Shown: positions 12,632-25,882 of the stretch, piece after piece | Layout: every line of letters starts with the position of its first letter | How positions within the stretch are numbered: the first letter of the stretch is position 1 | NCBI GenBank assembly: GCA_013115125.1 | Contig: JABANN010000196.1 | Coordinates: 1-54,070 of the forward strand | DNA length: 54,070 bases | DNA from: Perkinsus olseni | Taxonomy: Eukaryota > Perkinsozoa > Perkinsida | Direction: 5' to 3' | Program-made: the position numbers and the translations under genes | Notes under the pieces: model-generated | Database searches by the model: none | Seen by the model: the letters and a program-made list of their open reading frames with translations, nothing else | Told to the model about the DNA's origin: nothing

Positions 12632-15389
12632 GAGAGCTGAAACGTGAGAGCGATGCGCCATTTTGTTAGTATTACCGATGTACTAGTCAACTGCATTACC
12701 CTCGTCACACCATCTTCGACGTCGTTGTGTGGTCGCGCGGACTGCAAGAGAGAAGAATTGATGAGATTAGCCGAATATTGTTCGGCTTGTATCGACGATG
12801 ATCGGTAGTGTGCTGTAAGTAGTGTGCAATGGTGGGTAGTGCCCACGGGCTGAATTAAGAGCCGGCACATTCAGGCGAACAGCCAGGGTTCCTCATCACC
12901 TCAGCCGCGATACGGTCCCAGTCCGGATGGGTACGTCCAGCCACAAAGCCTACAACCCCGAGGGACAATTCGCGGTCCCTCCCAAGAGAGCCGACTTACT
13001 CAGTGATTGAATATCCTTCAAGTTCTCTCACATGTATACGATCCTCTCTTGCGGAATCCATGCCTAGAGTTGCAGTTACCTTGAAGGTGATACCTTCAGA
13101 CCCTCCTAGTGACCACCTTACGGTACTTGAGGTACAGAGAATGGCAGAGTGTCGATCTTGGTCTCAGTACCGTCGCATTCGTGCGTTGTTCTTCCACACG
13201 TCCGGATTCTCAGTCTCATGCATCACTCCGACTAGAACAGTCGGAGGAGCAAGGGAGCCAACATTCGCCTTACCGATTAAAGTCTCCCGACTGAAAACGA
13301 TCGGACTTGTCAGCCGGGATGAAGCATATACTTCGGAAGCCAGTGGCTGACTCGTTGCCTGTCTTCTTTGTTCGCCGCTGAGAGATCCGCAGTCAAGTCA
13401 ATGGGTCGGCAAGTGCACTGTGACTCACCACGGCGTGGCTGTTTGAGACGGGGCTCTGAGAGTGGTAGATCCGGACCCTAGGGAAGTCGATCAAAAATGA
13501 GATTCTATAGCGTAATACAGCCTAACGTAAGTTGTAGCCTAGAACGCACAGTCCTGCATGCAGAAGCTGCTTCTGAGAAGCGAGACACAGAACGAGGTCA
13601 GACGGTTATCTGAGGCTGAAGATACTCGGTAAAGGTTATTGCAGCGATGATAGTCTGACAGCTGAGTATTACTGAAGCGGGAGCTGCTCAGCGCATAGTG
13701 ACTTGACTACCTTTGGCACTATTCTGTCACTTTAGTGAACAAGTTGTGGTGCCAGGAGGCGTAGCTATAATGACACGCATACCGCCCGCTATCCTGTCAC
13801 CTTGTGTTCACGAAGAGACGCCGACCGAAGGTATTACGAAGCGTGTCCCAAGCTAAGCTATTGAACCCCCCGACGCTGGGGCTTACGTGGCAACCAGAGC
13901 AAACTACAGTCGGATAGTAATCCATTGCTCGGTACAGGAGTACTTGGTATGCGTATGCCATACGCCGTATGGTCCTTGAGCTGGTTAAAAAGGATTGGGC
14001 AAACTTCCCCTCTCTACAACCTTACACAAGTGACGTTAAGGTGACCTCGACCGGTTCAGCTAGCCTAAAGAGCATGACGCGAGAGATTGCACCGCGGCCC
14101 GGAACAGGGCACTCTTCATAGCGTCCGCTCTGCGTCGATAGCCAGGGCAATGCAGGGTATAAGGTGGACTACGCTCGCTGGAAAGGCACCCCTCTCGAGA
14201 AGAGCTCGCCGGCCAGGCAATGTTAATCACGCAGTTGGAACAAGGTTGGAACTACCTAGTCTACGCCGATGCAAGAGGTCTGAAGGACCAGCAGGAGCAC
14301 TTCAGGTTCGTTAAGTATGTCGCTTACCATGAGCGGCTTATGGCATTCCATATGGCTGATCGGCTCGTCGTCGATAACATGAATCTCCCCTTTTTTCTCG
14401 ATTCTCCCTTTTTCTTAGAGCTCGCATCGCTACTGTGAGAGGTATTGTGCTCTGGGTCCCGCTGGGTCTTTGAGTCGATTCGCCATTGATGTCTCAATAA
14501 CGTCGAGGTATCCCTTTTTCAAGGGCAAGTCATGCGATGACTGACCATCACCATCTTCATCCAGGGCCGAGGAAAACCCACCCCTAGTATTTTGAAGTAC
14601 GGCTTATTGGGGCCTAGCAAACATTCCCGTTGCAGGGCGGCCCTCATCCACTTGGCTGTTGTTGCCAGCGTGAAACTTCTATTGATGAAATCACAATTGA
14701 GCACTCCGAGCCCCACTGTGTGGAGCAGATATTTTAACACGAGCGTGATGTCACCACCAACGTTGTCTCCGTGACAGCGCCACATAGTACAACTGTACCC
14801 ATGTGGACCGTGAGCTGTGTGCTTCACTGCCTTCATTTGACCTCCTACGTCCCGCTTCCAGGCTCTACCGCCACCCAGAAAATCAAGACAACGGGATTCG
14901 TGGGCCATTACCATCTCGTGAACGAGCCGTTGACGACGTGACTGGGTCCTTCAGAACAACCGAGTCACCCGTTTGAGTGATCCGTGGAGACTGCACCGTC
15001 TTTGCCTGGTGTCGCAGAAACTCTGTCTAACACAGAGATAAAAAGTCGCTTCTCAACCAATAGATCGAGACCAGGGAGTTGGTCTTGGTCGCAGCCGCGG
15101 CCTGCTGACTGCAGCGAGATGAAGTTCAGAGCAACCGGCGTCGTGCTCTATGGTACATTCTCGAGGCTGCAACAGTGCTGAGCGCCCCATGCAAATGACG
15201 CTAGCTGGATCGAAGTGATGACACTGGACTCTAAGGATTGGTATTCACGGCATTCAGCACCCGATCGCAAAATGATTCCATAACCGGTATATGCATAATC
15301 TTCCGCGTCATTGTTCTCAATGTGGGAACCTCGGCGCACTATCGACTGCGACACGGCATTTTTGTATTAGAGTCCGTCGGTGCGCTATG
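12632..15389. other. intergenic stretch with little coding signal
   Basis: Between the large membrane-protein gene and the first secreted-peptide segment I see only scattered ORFs lacking exon-like composition (for example 13003-13350, which opens with GTG). The exception is a short coding-like fragment near 14,150-14,440, listed separately. No tRNA or rRNA was found. Short palindromes such as the one near 13,080 are too weak to name. Confidence 0.4.
14220..14438 (+). pseudogene. coding-like fragment, family unknown
   Basis: A 72-residue ORF with a true ATG has protein-like composition (N-Y-L-V-Y-A-D-A-R, Y-H-E-R-L-M-A-F-H). It is preceded in another frame at about 14150-14220 by a second protein-like stretch (Y-K-V-D-Y-A-R-W-K-G). 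This could be two exons of a small gene or a decayed copy of a larger gene. No family is recognised and there are no clear neighbours. Confidence 0.25.
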
Positions 15390-15571
15390 ACTGCGCAGGG
15401 ACAGGTCGCGTACGCAGGGGAGCTCGCGCCCCGCCGTGACTCGGAGCAATGAAGGCTGGCATTCGACTTGAGCGTGGCCAGGTCTTGTGGATTCGGGTCT
15501 GATGTCTCGGTGCTCTCGTTGGGCTCTTCAAGGAAACCTGTGGGACCGGCAGGGCAGGCAGGTGATCTGCC

Positions 15572-15593
15572 TACTGGCGTCACCCGCGGTTCC
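15572..15593 (+). promoter_or_regulatory. shared upstream element of secreted-peptide genes (copy A)
   Basis: TGGCGTCACCCGCGGTTCC lies about 109 bp upstream of the ATG of peptide A. Closely related sequences stand upstream of peptides B, C and E, with a weaker match at F. The core GGCGTCAC resembles a CRE/bZIP-type half-site. A promoter role is inference. Confidence 0.4.
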
Positions 15594-15701
15594 TGATAGG
15601 AACTACCGACTCGTGCCGCGTTAACAGTGATCGGCGTCGCTCGCATTGGTCTCATTAAGGAAGTCCGAGTTCAATATCCAATCAGAGTTCATCGTCTGAA
15701 C

Positions 15702-15944
15702 ATGATAACTTTTTCTGTTGTGAGGATCCTGCTCATCATCGGTCTCACCGTGGCTCCTCAAGACGGGGTTGTCGAGCCCAAGGACAAGAAGGGAATCCGC
15801 CTGGTCAAGAAAGTTCCGTCCGACAGTCCCAACCTTCAAGACAACTGCGGCCTGTGCAAGTTCTGCAGTGATATCGGGTACGTCACTGCCTTTTGTTGGC
15901 CCATTCTGGCTAAATGCGGTCTGGACTGTCGTTACTGTTGCTAA
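15702..15944 (+). CDS. small secreted eight-cysteine peptide A (80 aa)
   Basis: The ATG at 15702 was chosen over the upstream GTG frame because it directly begins a signal peptide (V-V-R-I-L-L-I-I-G-L-T-V-A) that aligns with the starts of the paralogues. A short charged spacer (V-E-P-K-D-K-K-G) follows, then the C-terminal module with cysteines in the order C-x2-C-x2-C-x9-C-x6-C-x3-C-x2-C-C, ending at the stop. Compared with copies B and C, the middle of the spacer, including the H-Y-Q-F-D motif, is absent, making this the shortest member. It is predicted to be exported or to sit in the secretory pathway; function is unknown. No paralogue is within 10 kb, but the segment around it is duplicated at 27-28 and 34-35 kb. 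Confidence 0.7.
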   Translation: MITFSVVRILLIIGLTVAPQDGVVEPKDKKGIRLVKKVPSDSPNLQDNCGLCKFCSDIGYVTAFCWPILAKCGLDCRYCC

Positions 15945-16480
15945 CGACCAGAGACTGGTTTCCCTCCAGGATATGAACGATTCTGGCAAGCCGGTCATCA
16001 GTTGCCACACTCCTGTCGAGAGGTGCTGCTCCGTTAACTGTTATAATTTCGGTTCCGGTCATTTGCTAACCTTCATCACGCGCTTCATCAAGTCGATCAT
16101 CTCGTGAGATGATAAACTAAGGTCTCCTTAGGAAACTCGTGTTGTTCCCTCAGCTTGTCTTTGATTCCATCATTTAACTCGTTATAAGACTAGTCCCGAC
16201 AAACACGGCCAATACCCATCCATGATGTTTACTATGAAGTTCGTGAACTTCAGGGGTTCTTGTTCTCTGGCCTACCCTCTCTCCATTAATCTGACGTATT
16301 GATACTTCTCCAATCGACGTGGGTCTTGTTGTGTTGCAGAAGACCGAGTCTTCGGTAGCTGCTGGTCTCAGCTGCATGAATATATCCTAGGCCAACCCAC
16401 AACATGATATAGTGTTGTGATATGATCATTACCATCAGCCGGTTACACCGTGCTTGCATCTGATGGTGTTTGAATATCAC

Positions 16481-17681
16481 TCAAATCGAATATCGATCTG
16501 AGGCTTTTTTAATAGACTCGGGAGATGCTCCTACGTAAGGCGTTTTTCTCTTGGCATTTCTATCTCTGGCGCACCGTGCGCCGTAGCCTTCGTCACGTAC
16601 AACGTGTTGCCAGCCAACGTGCCAACAGGCTCTACTTCCCCTGTGAGGGATCGATTGTGCTCCAACGCGACAGAGGCGCTGAATTGCGATTTTAATCCGC
16701 TTATGCACCATTCGATAGAGGCTCATAGGCTCATACGATACCGCTTCTGAAGCAGCATACAAAGCAGTGCTTCGTCTCATACCGATGGCATCTATACTGT
16801 ACATATCACATCTGTATGAGACAAACCTGCGTTAGAAGGAAAACCTTCCCTTTCTCCTACGTTGCTATAGAAGACCTGCGATATCGGTTCCGTTCTCTCA
16901 AGCACTGAGTATTCTATAGGCAGTAACTACCAACTGAGAAAGAGTACCCGCTCTGTCAAAAGTCCGTAGGTTACATAGCATCTTTTTGCACGCGTGAAGA
17001 ATGGTATTCGTTTAATAGACTATCATCAATAGTGGTACTAGTACAAGTGGAATGTCTTATATAACGGGATCACGGTTCGAGACCGCTGAGTGGCTGGAGT
17101 CACGGAAGTGCCCATAAAATCATAAGCCAGACCCGACCTGCCAGGTCATGATGGTTGGTTACGCCCACCCTGGGATGGTCGGACCATCATGGTCCGAGAC
17201 CAGCGGCTGGGTGTGGATCATGCCTTCACCTAACCCGGGTTACATCAGCTATTGTTCGCTAGGAATCCTAGCCTCGGATGATATGCGTGAACTTGATTGC
17301 TCCAGAACCATCTTAATAGTGTTGCTTCCCATTTTGGCTACTCGAAATCACTTTTGTTTGGCGCATTACACGAGCATCTCGTGTAACTCTCTGAGACGAA
17401 TGGATTGAGTTGTAGAAGTACACATCCCTAGTAGCCAGCCAGGGATGAATGCGAGGCAGATTTATTGACGTGCTTGCTTTCGCGGAGTCAAGACGAGTTG
17501 GATGTGCGCTTCCGCAAACGTGACCCGTTGAACGGTTACAAATACTCCGTAGGAACTTTCAACTCTTACCGCCTCGACCAGTTGTCGAGCTGACCACGTT
17601 CACTGGCCTCGGTCAGGTGGGGTAGGAAACTGAGAACTTTTACCGTGGAGCTTCCAGGAAGTTGCGTTCCTATTCAACTTC
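16481..17681. other. intergenic stretch
   Basis: No supported gene. A small perfect inverted repeat, TCGGACCA/TGGTCCGA with a 3-nt spacer, lies near 17,180. The ORF at 17148-17408 has no exon-like features and spans this repeat. The 3' end of the stretch is the presumed promoter of the CEP290-like gene. Confidence 0.35.
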
Positions 17682-20600
17682 ATGTTTTCAAACTCAACAC
17701 CCTTCGGGAGTAGGCTACCCAGCAGTGGAGGGAATGGCAACGGGATAGCGAGCCCTCAGGGTTTCGGTGGCGGTCAACCGTAAGTGGCATAGCCTGTGAT
17801 TCGTGAGCTGGCGGAGCCGAGCTTCTAACACTGAAAGCAGGAGCCAGTGAGCTTTCTACAACTATCAGGTTCCGGGGAGAACTTGAGAACGCTAGAATGG
17901 AGAATATGAGATTGAATAGGTTGCTGCAGGAGTGTGAACAGGAGATGCTCCAAATGAACAACCAGAGGCTTCGAGAGCTCGAGGTTGGTGTATTCTATCA
18001 AATCAGGACAAACTCGAGACCATGTGCCACAGGATATGAAATTAAGGCACGAGATGGAGATGAGGAATATGACGGAGGAGAAGGATCGGCTCGTGGAGCA
18101 GATCGAGGCCGCTCGGCGGTCCAATGCTGATGAGAGCAAGGAGCTTCGAATGGAAATACGGTATACCCGAAGGGTGATTGACTTTGAGTCGACCCATGGC
18201 TCAGGGAACGGCAAGGGGAAATCGACAGACTGCAGACAGAAATGCAGGAGCTCGCTGACGAGAACGCATTGCTCAGGATGAAAGTGGGGCTACGAGAGAG
18301 TCGTGCTCATATGTTGTGGTTGCAGGTGGACGACGGCACAATGGCAGGTGGAGATTCGAAGAGGGGACCAACGTCACAGCACGGCCGTATCGGTGCATCG
18401 TCAAACTGGCCATACTCTCGAGAGGACTATGATGAAAAGCTTGAGGAACTGGAGGCGGCATTACAGGAGGCGAACGAAGAGGTGACGAAAACACCTTCGA
18501 CAATATCGAATCTACAAGAAAGAATGACGACGCGCACTTGCTCTCACCGCGCGGCATTTGCGCTTTTCTTTTCGGCGGGCGGCTGTCCAAGAAGGTAGCG
18601 GGCAGGCTAGCTACTTCCATCATACAATCCAGGTGTCGGACCTCCGCGAGAAGAAGGAAACGCTAGAGGATATCCTTGAGGAGAAGAACGTGCAGATAGT
18701 TGCCCTCACCAAATTCGAACGAGAGTACGTGGCCGTCAGGGGGTGAGAAACAACCCGACTTATGCGTGGACCAGTCTGCGGCGCAGTGGCCTACAGCAGG
18801 CTATAGTCAACTGTAGAAGTAGACAGTAGACCATGATCACGAGGAATACATCTCCTCCAAAATGTGTCTCTACACTAGCTGCACATCACTCAGGATGTTC
18901 CGCTTACCGTAGCTGCGGGTGATGAGCTATTAGTGTAGATCGTCTGTGGGAGTGGGAGGTCAGGTCCCAAGGAGCCCGATACTATCCCTATGTTCAACCT
19001 GCGGACGCTTGTCGCTAATCTAATTGTACCTCGTCTTCTTCAGAGTGGACGTACAGATTAGAGAGCACCTTGCGGAGCGCGATGAGAGGTTGTCTGATCT
19101 GGAGCTCCAAAATACCATGCTACGCGGGAAACTAGCTTCGTTAGAGGCGGAGGTAGGGTAACTTCTCCTCTATAAATCAACCGCCTCAGCAGGGACAGAA
19201 CGGCGGTGCCATCAGCGAACTCCGCATGCTCTTGAAGGAGCGAGAGATGGAGGTCGAAGCGCTAGGTAGGACGCTCGTCTCTCCGGTCACGATACCCATG
19301 CTGTGGCGGCAATGTCGCGATTCGAGTCCCGAGCATGGGTGTCAGAGTCCCAGCTTCGCTCCGCTATTTCTCTCAATGCCACGGGCCAAGGGGCGATGGA
19401 CGGAGACCGGATCGCCCAGCCAGGACCTGTTACGGGTAGGATGGCAGTGCCGTTGCGGGACTACAAGAGTCAAGGCACCGCACAAGCTGAGATATCTCAT
19501 CGGATCCGACCTAAGATACCCATGGTGCGGTTAGAGCTCTACAAGTAGAGCTCCAGACCAGGGATGACGAACTCATGAGGCTACAGCGGAAGGCAGTCAA
19601 CTCGCAGTCGAGTATTGGAGAGCACGCTCGTTACTACAGGTTGACGATTTCGCCAGAGGCTTCTCAGCTCCGGACGCTCTCAAGAAGATCGACGAGTTGG
19701 AAAGGGCGCTGAACCACAAGGAGAAGTAGAGTGGACTGCGGGAGAGCGAACCTATAGCAGCTTCATGCTTCTTTTCAGGGATCTGGCGGCGTCGAGGGTG
19801 GAGCTGAGTAGATTCCTGTCTGAGGCGGAGGACATTGTGCAAGAGAATCGATACCTCCGCCAAGTAGCGAAGATTCCGCTAGACAGACGTCTGGACCTAA
19901 CAGGTAGTCCCATGTCGGCTGAGCATGTCGGCTGTCTCCGTCATGCATTGAGCCAATGGGTAAGTGTTGTTCTAGATATGAAGATTGCTGAGAGGCTCAG
20001 TAGTTCGGGAGCGATTGCGCAACTGAGAGTGCTGGAGCAAAGGGAGTTGGAGTGGGACCATGAAAGGGTCAAGCTCCGGAGGAAAGTAAGCCGCCGGGCA
20101 GCGCTTGCTGGGCGCCAAAGCGCCGTGGTGGTATGCAGATACTCGAGCTGTCACAAATGGTCGCAGAGAAAGGCGTCATGTGCCATGGGTTAGATGCTGA
20201 CAAGCTTATTTTCCTACAAGAGGTGACACCGAGGTGACGACCTTTGCAGTACACGTGTCGTCTCAACAGTTCGCGAAGTCCCTCCGTGAGGGGTCGGTCC
20301 TCCCACCGCGAGACGAATCTCAGCCGTCGCACTCTGATCGCGGAAGGGACAAGGACGAGATCAGTGAACTCAAGTCCGAGGTGCTTCCTCATCCGATACC
20401 ATGCTGCAGCATCAGCATGTACCTCGGCAGATTCAGAGACTTCGGCTGCGTGTGGCACGGGCGCCCTCTCCACGCGATGGGTTCCTTCCAGTTGTTGAGA
20501 GCGCCGAAGATTCTGGCAAGTGGAGCACGTCCGCAATAGAATCTATATCCGCGGCGGTATGCTCTCGAGCTAGCTCTCACTAGAATTCCAGCTCCCAGAG

Positions 20601-23600
20601 ACTTCCCGCTACTCAGGTCGAGGCAAAGCTTGAAGCCTTCCTCCACCAACATCGCGGGCGGCCAAATACGCGGGCGCATAACAGGGGCCTGATGGATTCT
20701 CTGCCATCAGCCTCCCGCAGCCAGGACGGCCCGTCAACGGGCCGCAGCGTCTCAACTCGTGGAAAGCAGGTCGACACGGAAGACCCTTCTAAGCCGCTCT
20801 GAATCAGAGTCTTTGATGGTCTTTCGGCTAGCGGGCGTGATTCCTATGGGATATACGAATGAGCGTCTGCTAGGCTTCTGCCGCGACGAGTCCCGATAGA
20901 GACGCCGGACATGATGAAGCAGACGACGAGGAAGAAGAACGGCTGCGTAGAACGGCTCGAAAAGTCGAAGCTGGCGAGCAGCTGCTACTCCCACCCACGG
21001 CCTTCCCATCCATCAGAGGGCTGCCCCCGATAGCGTACAGTCACGTACTACAACGCGCTACACTTCCTTCGACGAGTAAGCGGAGGGAGTAATGGAAGAC
21101 CGCTGCGTAATGTCCATTTACAGGCATACTGCGCGGCAGGCAGTCTCCTGGTGTTGAAGCACTGTTATACACGATGCTGTTGGAGGCTCTGGAGGATAAT
21201 AGACACCTTCGCAACGTGAACGAGAAGTAAAGTCTCATCTACTCCACTGTCTTGGGACCTATCCGTTCAGAAATTAAGCCTTTCCTCTCTTGATAGCCCG
21301 ATCGAAGCCAATCATCATTACAATGGTCTGCATTACGGATCGCGAATAGGTTCAGTGAGGAGATAGCGGCAATGCAAAAGACCCAGCAGAGTCGCGTGGC
21401 AGCCCTCGTGACCACGCGGGAGGAGCATGCGAGGCTGGTGAAACTGATTCAAGCAGGTGGACCGTTGATTCATCACTTTGCAGATTTGTAGCTATTCTGA
21501 GTACAGAGAGAAAACCTGTCGAGAACAAAGAGACAAAGACAACGAGATTGAAGCACTTCGCCGCGAGGTCAGTCGACTGAAGGAGATGTGTGCCGTGAGC
21601 GATAAGGACATTGCTGAGGATGGTAAGGATGAGACTCAGCGTCTCTCATTAGCAGACTCCGGTGGTCAAGGATAGTCTCGTACGGAGGATGACATGTCCT
21701 CTCCAGTAAAGGATTTTAAAAAATCGAAATTTCTTAGCATCGGAGTCTGTATCCAGGGTACGATGCTCTACTCGCTTTCGGAATGTCCGTAGTATAGTCT
21801 TGTCCATCTTGCGAGTGATTGCCAGGCGAGTCTACGAAGGCCAAGTACCTAGCCCTATTGCAACGATTAACGAGGAGCGAGGCGAGAGAAATCACTCTAA
21901 GCCGGGCACTGCAGACCAGCAGAACCGAAGCCGCAACTCTGAGGTCAGCTGCCGCGTCTACTGCCTTCGTTTGAAGCCTTGCGACTTGCCCGTTATGTAG
22001 GGAGATGGTGGACAGTATAGAACCCGAGTGTACAGCCAGGGAGCGCTTCTTCAAAGAAAGGATAGCTCAGCTAGAGAAGTTTCAATTGAGGGCTCATCAC
22101 GCAATCACGGTGGCAACAGAAAAGCTTACGAGATGTGAGGGCCGGAATTATTTGAGCGCGATTGGCTTGGGTCTCGGGGCGCTAACAGAGTCGCTGAGTC
22201 GTTGCTAACTCAGCCAGGACTCCCTCGTTCTCTTGGTCAGGTCCCTTCTCTATACCTTGTGGTTAGTTCTTGTTGTAGGTGTACCTACGCATGAGTATGC
22301 CGCAGTGAAGAGTGAGCTGGTGGCTGTCAAAGCAAGCCACCAGGATCTGGAGGAAGAAGTGGGAAAACTCCGCTCACGTATCAAGCAGAGCGAAACTGTG
22401 GTGAGGCAGATCGATGATCTAAGACTCGCTGGGCTTCCCGTAGAAAGTTTTCCGAAGCGGTTCCAGCTTGAAACAACCTTCGACCGCAGCCGATCGTCTT
22501 AGCTCGGCCTAGAGAGTAAAAAACCGAAGGTCTAGTTGTAGAAGTTCTATGGTAGAACGAGCACCATGATGATGCTTCAGTCGTTGACGAGCAATCTGTG
22601 CACGCTAAGATTTGGCTGGAAATCCATAGCATTCGATTGGGCCCATAGTGGTTCGCCGAACCGGGTAGAGCAGGGAAAGTTAGTAGTCGGGAGAATTGGA
22701 GTCCAGAACTGAACGCTAGCTACGGTAGCTAAGCTACCGCACATTGTGTGCTTTGAATTGTGTGCCTCACGCTGTTGCATTGGGTAATACAGTATTACTA
22801 ACACTTGCGCGTACCCCCGCAAGTCTGTGTCCGCAATCCGGCTGACAACTAACCTTTTCAACTTCGCAAACACCATATATCGAGCGATGTCATCGCTGCG
22901 ATCATGAAGCGATGTCGCTTGCTGATGGTATGCGCCCTCGGGTAGTGCCTTATTGTCTGGTCCGACTGCATGTGTGACCCATGAAGTATCTCTGACTTTG
23001 GAAGCTGATTCATCGACCACTCTATCAGGCAGAAAAGGCCCGTGAAAGGATACGTGATTTCTTGAAGAGATTTCCAGCCGAACCGGGCTCTAGCGGCGAC
23101 GTTGCCAACGATGGCAGAGACAGCGCCTGCGGTGCGGCTGAGAGGGAGCTTGCTATTCTACGCAAGCAAGTTGAGTCGGATGCTGACATCATCGAAGAAC
23201 TCAAGTCACAGGTGGACTCCCAAGCGATTGCTCACGCTCCGAGCTCTTATTCAGGTCCAGTACCTCGAGGGCCGCCTTTCGACCACTGAGGAAAGTCTCA
23301 GTACTGAACGGACTTCCAGATGCAGATTGGAGGCAACGGTGGAGGTCTGCAAGAGTGGCGCAATGTCTGGCATCAATCTGGCTGATGTGAGAGAACAGAT
23401 GGTACATCAAGTCTTGAAAGTCGTCCAGCAGGTTGAACGCCGGGTGATGGCAGCCGAGGAGAGTTTAGGGAAGGCAGAGGCGAAGTCACTTGAATTAGAG
23501 CAAGCCCGCGAGGCAGAGAAATCTTCGCATTCAACTTGACAGAACACTTCGGTCAGTAGGTTCTGGCAGTAGCCCGACGACAAGCTTCGGAAGCGAAGGC

Positions 23601-25882
23601 AGCCTCACTGAGGCACATCACGGAGTTGAAGACCTTGAGAGAGACTCTGAATGCCATCTCCGACTCCAGTCGTTCTGGAGATGAGCAAGTATTTTTCTTA
23701 CCAACTCGCGGCTCATCGCCTAGTGCGCGCCCAGTTCGACTCCTACTGACGGCAGGCTGTTATCATTCATCCTAATCATGTATTTTGCTGCTTCCTGTCT
23801 ACACAGGCCGATAGACCACTGAATCAATCAGAACCTCCCATAATGTAACGTTGCAGAATATTGAGGCAGCTGGAATGGGTCTCGCCAGGGAAATGATACA
23901 GTATCATTGATACTTCCGAACTCTGAAAATGAAAGGCAGAAGTGTACGCGGTAGGTATCCCTTATCATGCAACTGCAGCAACGCCTCATGACCTGGATCT
24001 GGGAGTCCGACAAGGAGTACAGGGTACTGGCCCTCAACCAGGAAGTCAATCGCCTTCGCACTGAAGTAAGATACTAGCGTTCTCCGCTTTGCTCATGACC
24101 AGTAACACTCCTCGTCTATGAGCCGCTCGCAGCAGTCCGCATCGAGGGTCTCGATATCGGAGACCATTGTCCACAAACGGAACCCAGTAGCGAGGGGTGA
24201 ATTTCGCAGCGGCGAGTTCCTTAGGGAAAGCTCCTCTCACTTTCTCGTTTACCACCGTTGCTGTTGGTCCATGTTCCGAGCGTAGCCGCTGAATTGCTTG
24301 CGGACCGTGCCGAACCATGAGATCTCACCTACTACATCCCTAGGTTTTGGGGCTCCGAGGCGACAATGAAGCTAAGATGGGAAGTCTTTATGACAAGATA
24401 TCGCAACTTGAAGCTCCCGATCGACTCGCGCAGGTTAGACGTTGAGCCTCCGATTTCCTCTTGTTGACAGCTTGTTAGGTCGCGGAGCTTAGTTCGGTTC
24501 ATGACAGAGAAGGTGAGAGCATGCGAGTCGTTCGACAATCGAAGGAGATCGAGACACTCCTGGAGAAGGTTGATCTGCTAGAGTCGCACACTACACCTCC
24601 CAGAGCGAGTGCCGCACGCTGCCCTCGTCGATCAGGGCGGATAACCGACGACTGAAGAAGAGCTCAGCCACGCTCCAACGGCCGAACCCGGGTGAGCTCT
24701 CGAGGTTGCTTAATCAATCCTACAACCAGCTGCCAACTATTCGACTGGATGTTCCTATTGCAGGCAACGGAGGGAATCACAGCGATGTTGAAATCAATGA
24801 CTTGCGAGTTGGTGCTGGGAAAATTATTGACCTACTCCAGAAGGAGATTAAAGTCAGTTGCCCATCTAGTTCTGTCCGAGAATGTTATCGTTGCAGGATT
24901 ACGAGGCTCGTGTAGCGCAGTTACGAGTTGATAATGATGATCTGCGTGAGAGACTCAAGAGAAGGTCAAGTAGGCCTATAGTAAGTTTCGGTTCGAAAAA
25001 CGCACTGCTATTGCCACCGCCAATAATTCTCAACAAGAGGAGCTTGGAGCTCCGAGCTTCCCATTCTCTCTTCTGTCGTAACTCACACTTCAAGCTGAGG
25101 TCTTCAGTGTTGGAGCTCCTCCGTGTCAATCAGGACGAGAAGAAGCGTCCCCAAGATGTCCTCCTGAAGGACTCAGCGACGTCCCCGGCTACCTCCTACG
25201 TAGTCCTGGAACAGGTGAACCTGCCAGTTGATTGTCTTTAATGAGTGACTCATTATAAGTTGCTTCTAGCAATCTCAGCTGGACCTAGTCTGTTTTTGCC
25301 ATCCTTGTCCAGTTCTGCATATCCTCAGAATAACAAGGAGATCATCCAGCGGCTACAAGATGATACGCGTACCATTCAACAGACGCTCGACGCCTCAGAA
25401 ACAGAACGGAGGAGGCTCGAGCAGGTGAGTTCTTCTATACACGGGCTTCAGTAGATCTGCAGTGTCTCGCGTCTCTCATCAAAGTCCCTCGACCGTGAAT
25501 CGAGGAATCGCGAAGATAGAAGTCCCGCAGAGAAGCAGATCCGCATGCTGAAGCGTCAGGTAAGTCACTCTGACGATCCTCTGAGCTGAGCGGAATGCTC
25601 AGCCGCTTACTGCTCAGGTTTCGTCGAAGTCGGCGGAGATTACTCGAATGCGTGGCGTCCTGGACGAGCTCAAGAAGGAGACCATCCGGCTAGCAAAGCG
25701 GCGGGAAGAGCAGGCGAGGCCGCAGCGACAAGCCCTACAGGGACTCTTCGTTCGATCTGTCAGATGTTCGCGGCCTCAAGGGAAAGAGGAAAGCAGCCAT
25801 GATTTCACGCCTTGATGAGCTTCCTCGTATTATGGTCCTTTGTGTTGTCTGGGTCCCAGCACTGGATGCTCACGAGCCGTGA
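17682..25882 (+). CDS. CEP290-like coiled-coil centrosomal/ciliary protein, multi-exon
   Basis: The ATG at 17682 opens a Ser/Gly-rich head. The first spliced exons (17682-17779, 17848-17983, 18033-18160) join in frame into an uninterrupted coiled coil. The later exons are almost all E/K/R/L heptad sequence. Near 19,800 there is V-Q-E-N-R-Y-L-R-Q-V-A-K-I, then near 20,030 L-E-W-D-H-E-R-V-K-L-R-R-K, then near 20,140 a segment L-S-Q-M-V-A-E-K-G-V-M-C-H-G-L. This order matches the CEP290 stretch with E-N-E-A-L-R-E-R-V-G-L followed by E-E-E-R-L-D-L-K-K-K and M-A-Q-E-R-G-K-R. CEP290 builds the ciliary transition zone, and a zoospore-forming protist would need it. A Ser-rich linker and an acidic E-rich exon follow at 20,690-21,090. 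The last exon may stop at 25815 or, in another frame, at 25882. The coiled-coil assignment is firm; the ortholog assignment is moderate. Confidence 0.6.

Larger units (their letters stand above)
15390..16480 (+). repeat. duplicated segment, copy A (carries secreted peptide A)
   Basis: This stretch is related, in opposite orientation, to 27,085-28,400 (copy B) and to about 34,020-35,290 (copy C). Shared landmarks include the upstream element near 15,580, the peptide gene, the 3' sequence around CTGGTTTCCCT and the downstream string CACGAAGTTCGTGAACTTC-like sequence near 16,235. Further out the copies show CCAACCCACAAC near 16,392. Similarity is patchy with small indels, so the duplications are not recent. 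Confidence 0.65.

Noticed and set aside
13003-13350. 115-codon ORF
   Set aside because: Starts with GTG, no splice context, no signal peptide or domain; taken as chance.
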